A stretch of 8,365 bases of DNA from the NCBI GenBank assembly GCA_027052485.1, contig JALUFA010000198.1, positions 1-8,365 of the forward strand. Direction: 5' to 3'. Made by a program: the position numbers and the translations under genes. The notes below the pieces were generated by a model. It was not told where the DNA came from. It ran no database searches and saw nothing but the letters and a program-made list of their open reading frames with translations. This DNA is from Hydrogenothermaceae bacterium. Lineage in GTDB: Bacteria > Aquificota > Aquificia > Aquificales > Hydrogenothermaceae. Positions 6,830 through 8,365 of this stretch are shown one piece after another (within the stretch, counting starts at the first letter, position 1; the number at the start of each line of letters is the position of its first letter).

Positions 6830-7765
6830 TCAAACAGTTTTTGCTTTAGAGACCTGCTGTTTTAGCTTACAGACGCTGCAAACCTCTTGAAAAGAAGGTT
6901 CTCCACAGATTTTACACTTAGTAAGGTCTTTTTTTTCTTCCTTATGTAGGAGCGGATACATCTTTTTAAGAAAGTTTGTGTAAAACTGGAGCTTTGTCCC
7001 AGGATGTTTTTCTTCTAATTTTGAAAGTAGTTCCTTGTACTCAATTGAAGATGCCCCTTCTGAGTACGGACACTCATACTCTATATACTCTATGTTATTT
7101 AAAAATGCGTACATAGCCGACTCTTTTTCTGTAATCCTACACAGAGGTTTTACTTTTTTTAAAAAACCGTTTTCCTCTTTTAAAACTGGGTACTGGCGTT
7201 TTAAATAATCAATATCCCACTTTAGTGTGTTTCCAAACAGAACAGCCACTTCATCATCGAGATTATGGCCTGTTGCAATTACCGAATATCCGGCATCCCT
7301 TGCAAACTTATTCATATAGTAGCGCTTAAAGGTTCCACAGGCTGAACACGCAGGTCTGTTTGTAGCTTTTGTAATTTCTGGGATAGATGCAACTTCTTTA
7401 GAAAGGTCAAGTATATGTAATGGTCTGTTTATCTTTTTTGCGAACTGCTCTGCTAAAAGTTTTGAGTCCTGAGAGTACTGGTCTATGCCTAGGTTAATAT
7501 AAAAACCATCTGCGTTGTATCCTAATTTAGCCAATGCATTCCATAGGGAAAGGCTGTCTTTTCCACCGGAAACGGCAACCAGAATCCTGTCATCTTTGGA
7601 AAACATTTTGAATTCTTTTATAGTCTTTTCAACCCGCTTTTCAAACCAAGAAATGTAATGGTCTTTACAAAGGGCTAAACGGTGATGTGGAAGAAATATA
7701 ATAGCCTTTTTGTTTCCTCCTTTTTGCTTACATATCTGACAACGGGCGTTTTTTTTAAGTTTCAT
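6830..7765 (-). CDS. ttuA: tRNA-U54 2-thioribothymidine synthetase TtuA (ATP pyrophosphatase)
   Basis: This 311-residue enzyme of the TtcA/Ncs6/TtuA family adenylates C2 of residue 54 in the tRNA T-loop and replaces oxygen with sulfur from TtuB thiocarboxylate. The modification, 2-thioribothymidine, raises tRNA melting temperature in thermophiles. Domains in order are an N-terminal zinc finger (Cys9, Cys12, Cys33, His36, with His27/28), PP-loop SGGKDS (66-71), Fe-S ligands Cys140, Cys143 (PACSACG) and Cys209 (PLCR), TGHNLDDEV (165-173), and a C-terminal zinc finger (Cys284, Cys287, Cys296, Cys299). The two zinc fingers separate TtuA from TtcA and TilS. The ATG overlaps the 3' end of the small membrane gene by 11 nt. 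An in-frame TGA lies three codons upstream, so this start is the furthest upstream available. ttuB lies one gene upstream, which supports the call. Confidence 0.92.
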   Translation of the reverse strand: MKLKKNARCQICKQKGGNKKAIIFLPHHRLALCKDHYISWFEKRVEKTIKEFKMFSKDDRILVAVSGGKDSLSLWNALAKLGYNADGFYINLGIDQYSQDSKLLAEQFAKKINRPLHILDLSKEVASIPEITKATNRPACSACGTFKRYYMNKFARDAGYSVIATGHNLDDEVAVLFGNTLKWDIDYLKRQYPVLKEENGFLKKVKPLCRITEKESAMYAFLNNIEYIEYECPYSEGASSIEYKELLSKLEEKHPGTKLQFYTNFLKKMYPLLHKEEKKDLTKCKICGEPSFQEVCSVCKLKQQVSKAKTV

Positions 7766-7931
7766 CTTTATTCACGTTTTCCTCTTTAGAGTTTTTCCCT
7801 TGATACCACTTTTTATCCCGTTCATCTACAACTGTATTGTTCTTAGACCAGTAAATCATAAGCCAGATAATACCGCCAAACATTAGACCAAAAACAACAA
7901 TTGTTAGAATAAGCTCTGATGTTTCGTTCAA
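7755..7931 (-). CDS. Small single-pass membrane protein of unknown function
   Basis: This 58-residue protein is not one I recognise. A short acidic N-terminus (MNETSE) precedes one strongly hydrophobic helix (about 7-28, rich in Ile, Phe, Trp and Gly). A charged hydrophilic tail follows (KNN... DERDKKWYQGKN... DET). Positive residues after the helix suggest the tail is cytoplasmic, and there is no cleavage site. The frame stays open to a TTG at 7958, but I prefer TTG 7931. It sits 5 nt after GGAGG (7937-7941) and 1 nt past the ttuB stop, and it avoids a 26-nt overlap. The longer form would be 67 residues. Its position between ttuB and ttuA, overlapping ttuA by 11 nt, ties its expression to tRNA thiolation, but nothing in its sequence shows such a role. 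Short respiratory-oxidase accessory proteins look similar. Confidence 0.65.
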   Translation of the reverse strand: MNETSELILTIVVFGLMFGGIIWLMIYWSKNNTVVDERDKKWYQGKNSKEENVNKDET

Positions 7932-7932
7932 T

Positions 7933-8136
7933 CTATCCTCCTGAGATGGCGTTGACAACCTTTATGTCATCATTTGGCAAAATTTCCTCATCCTCAGACA
8001 CGATTTCTCCGTTTTTTGCGACAAAGGCGAACTCAGGAGAAAGGTTAAAGTAGTCTAAGATGTCTTTGGCTTTTACTTTGTCCTTATCAATTTGTATCTC
8101 GTGAATTTTTCCTCTGTATCTGACTTTCAGTTTCAT
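7933..8136 (-). CDS. ttuB: TtuB-like ubiquitin-fold sulfur carrier protein
   Basis: This 67-residue beta-grasp protein of the ThiS/MoaD/TtuB group ends in free Ser-Gly-Gly, ready for adenylation and conversion to a thiocarboxylate that feeds sulfur to TtuA. The pattern is two N-terminal strands (KLKVRYRG, HEIQID), a helix (AKDILDYFNL, 23-32), FAFVAKNGEIV (36-46) and the C-terminal strand DDIKVVNAISGG (56-67). Length and ending match ThiS too, but ttuA two genes on and no thiazole genes nearby favour TtuB. In Thermus the activating E1 (TtuC) and rhodanese (TtuD) are shared and encoded elsewhere; neither is here. ATG 8136 has no clear Shine-Dalgarno and begins only 22 nt after the tRNA 3' end. 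A tRNA-containing precursor would give an mRNA with a very short leader once processed. Confidence 0.82.
   Translation of the reverse strand: MKLKVRYRGKIHEIQIDKDKVKAKDILDYFNLSPEFAFVAKNGEIVSEDEEILPNDDIKVVNAISGG
7937..7942 (-). promoter_or_regulatory. Shine-Dalgarno embedded in the ttuB Gly-Gly codons
   Basis: AGGAGG spans the last base of the Ser65 codon (TCA) and most of the two terminal glycine codons (GGA GGA) of ttuB, and lies 5 nt before TTG 7931 of the small membrane gene. The diglycine needed for sulfur-carrier activation therefore doubles as the ribosome site of the next gene. This site decides the start chosen for the 58-residue protein. Confidence 0.6.
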
Positions 8137-8158
8137 TGTAGTACCAAAGAAGTTAAAG

Positions 8159-8231
8159 TGGAGTCGACGGGATTCGAACCCGTGACCTTCGCCATGCCGA
8201 GGCGACGCTCTCCCAGCTGAGCTACGACCCC
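8159..8231 (-). tRNA. tRNA-Ala (anticodon GGC)
   Basis: The 73-nt cloverleaf is complete: a 7-bp acceptor stem, GCTC/GAGC D-stem, 5-bp anticodon stem (TCGCC/GGCGA), and T-stem ACGGG/CCCGT with TTCGAAT loop. The third acceptor pair is G3-U70, the alanine identity element, and the discriminator is A73. Anticodon GGC (8196-8198) reads GCC and GCU. The 3' CCA is not encoded (CTT follows A73), so it must be added after transcription. The anticodon loop reads TCGGCAT, so position 33 is C instead of the nearly universal U, and 32-38 is U-U. T54 is the site modified by TtuA, whose gene lies downstream on the same strand. The 22-nt gap to ttuB suggests cotranscription. Confidence 0.95.
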
Positions 8232-8240
8232 TTAAATGGT

Positions 8241-8246
8241 AATATA
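8241..8246 (-). promoter_or_regulatory. Probable -10 element of the tRNA-Ala / ttuB operon
   Basis: TATATT on the leftward strand would start transcription near 8234, just ahead of the tRNA 5' end at 8231, which is normal spacing for a tRNA gene. An overlapping TAAAAT (8248-8253) is an alternative. No consensus -35 is visible at the right distance. That region is occupied by the left arm of the 8263-8292 palindrome, so a protein or an inserted element may shape the promoter. Confidence 0.4.
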
Positions 8247-8262
8247 TATTTTAACACTTTCT

Positions 8263-8292
8263 ATCACCCCCTATTAGTAGGGCAGGGGTGAT
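8263..8292. repeat. Imperfect palindrome, possible IS200/IS605-type terminal hairpin
   Basis: The arms ATCACCCC (8263-8270) and GGGGTGAT (8285-8292) are perfectly complementary over 8 bp. An inner CTA/TAG pairing (8271-8273 with 8278-8280) closes on a TTAG tetraloop and leaves GGCA as a bulge, about 11 bp in all. No T-tract follows on either strand, so it is not an intrinsic terminator. Read leftward, GTAGTCAATCACCCCTGCC resembles the C/G-rich subterminal hairpins I associate with IS200/IS605 elements, but no transposase is visible and most of any element would lie beyond the edge. An operator for the tRNA promoter is the other option. Confidence 0.55.
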
Positions 8293-8319
8293 TGACTACG
8301 ACGTTAAATAAGCTATATT
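8292..8319 (+). promoter_or_regulatory. Possible outward promoter at the right edge
   Basis: TTGACT (8292-8297, 5 of 6 bases) and TATATT (8314-8319, 5 of 6) are separated by 16 nt and would start rightward transcription near 8326, divergent from the tRNA. No start codon with a ribosome site is seen before the window ends. The downstream gene, if any, lies outside. Its -35 shares one base with the palindrome. Confidence 0.35.
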
Positions 8320-8335
8320 CATCAAATGACTTCGC

Positions 8336-8364
8336 AAATCCTACCGGATTTACTTTTGTTTTTT
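8336..8364 (+). terminator. Possible weak intrinsic terminator or attenuator
   Basis: AAATCC (8336-8341) and GGATTT (8346-8351) form a 6-bp stem with a TACC loop, followed at 8354-8364 by a T-tract interrupted by one G. The stem has only two G-C pairs, so termination would be weak. It lies about 10 nt after the start predicted for the 8292-8319 promoter, which would give a transcript of only about 40 nt. The remainder of the 8232-8365 stretch shows no recognisable gene. Confidence 0.3.
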
Positions 8365-8365
8365 G

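Noticed and set aside
8264..8365. Leftward 33-codon partial frame entering from the right edge
   Set aside because: It is open to the edge but too short, runs through a hairpin and matches no family I can name, so it is kept only as context for the possible IS end.
1..8365. CRISPR array, rRNA, phage or toxin-antitoxin genes
   Set aside because: No regularly spaced direct repeats, rRNA-like stretches, phage structural genes or toxin-antitoxin pairs were seen on either strand.

Overview
The window looks like chromosomal DNA of a thermophilic bacterium, most likely of the Aquificota (Hydrogenothermaceae or a relative). The evidence is an AT-rich, purine-rich coding strand, very tight gene packing with start/stop overlaps, and an exopolyphosphatase whose motifs (DQGGGSTE, VSDWGLR) match my recollection of the Aquifex aeolicus enzyme. 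It also carries a TtuA/TtuB pair, the machinery that makes the heat-stabilising 2-thioribothymidine in tRNA. The family-level placement is inference.

Left part, + strand (1-2874): a promoter at about 37-65 drives a four-gene operon. It encodes a threonine-synthase-type PLP enzyme with an N-terminal zinc ribbon, a CysO-like ubiquitin-fold sulfur carrier ending Gly-Gly-Val, a stand-alone NIL-domain protein, and an Ppx/GppA phosphatase. Gaps are 10, 12 and 4 nt, each with a visible Shine-Dalgarno. The first three genes together suggest protein-thiocarboxylate chemistry attached to a homoserine-family PLP enzyme, so the product may be homocysteine or another sulfur amino acid rather than, or besides, threonine.

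Middle and right part, - strand (8231 down to 2871): every gene points left, with no gap larger than 38 nt. In transcription order these are a tRNA-Ala(GGC), TtuB (sulfur carrier ending in free Gly-Gly), a 58-residue single-pass membrane protein, TtuA (tRNA-U54 thiolase), a long class II aldolase, a four-helix DUF2231-like membrane protein, a lysine 2,3-aminomutase-type radical SAM enzyme, guanylate kinase, and a VanZ-family membrane protein. Several pairs overlap by 1-11 nt. The two operons meet tail to tail with their stop codons sharing the four bases TTAA at 2871-2874, leaving no room for a terminator between them.

Right edge (8232-8365): no confident gene. It contains the tRNA promoter region, a strong imperfect palindrome (8263-8292) resembling an IS200/IS605-type terminal hairpin, and a possible outward + strand promoter followed by a weak hairpin and T-tract.

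The main biological theme is sulfur transfer. Two different ubiquitin-like sulfur carriers sit in opposing operons about 6.3 kb apart, one next to an amino-acid PLP enzyme and one next to a tRNA thiolase, with no E1-like activating enzyme in the window. The tRNA heading the TtuB/TtuA operon is itself a probable TtuA substrate, and it carries an unusual C at position 33 of its anticodon loop.
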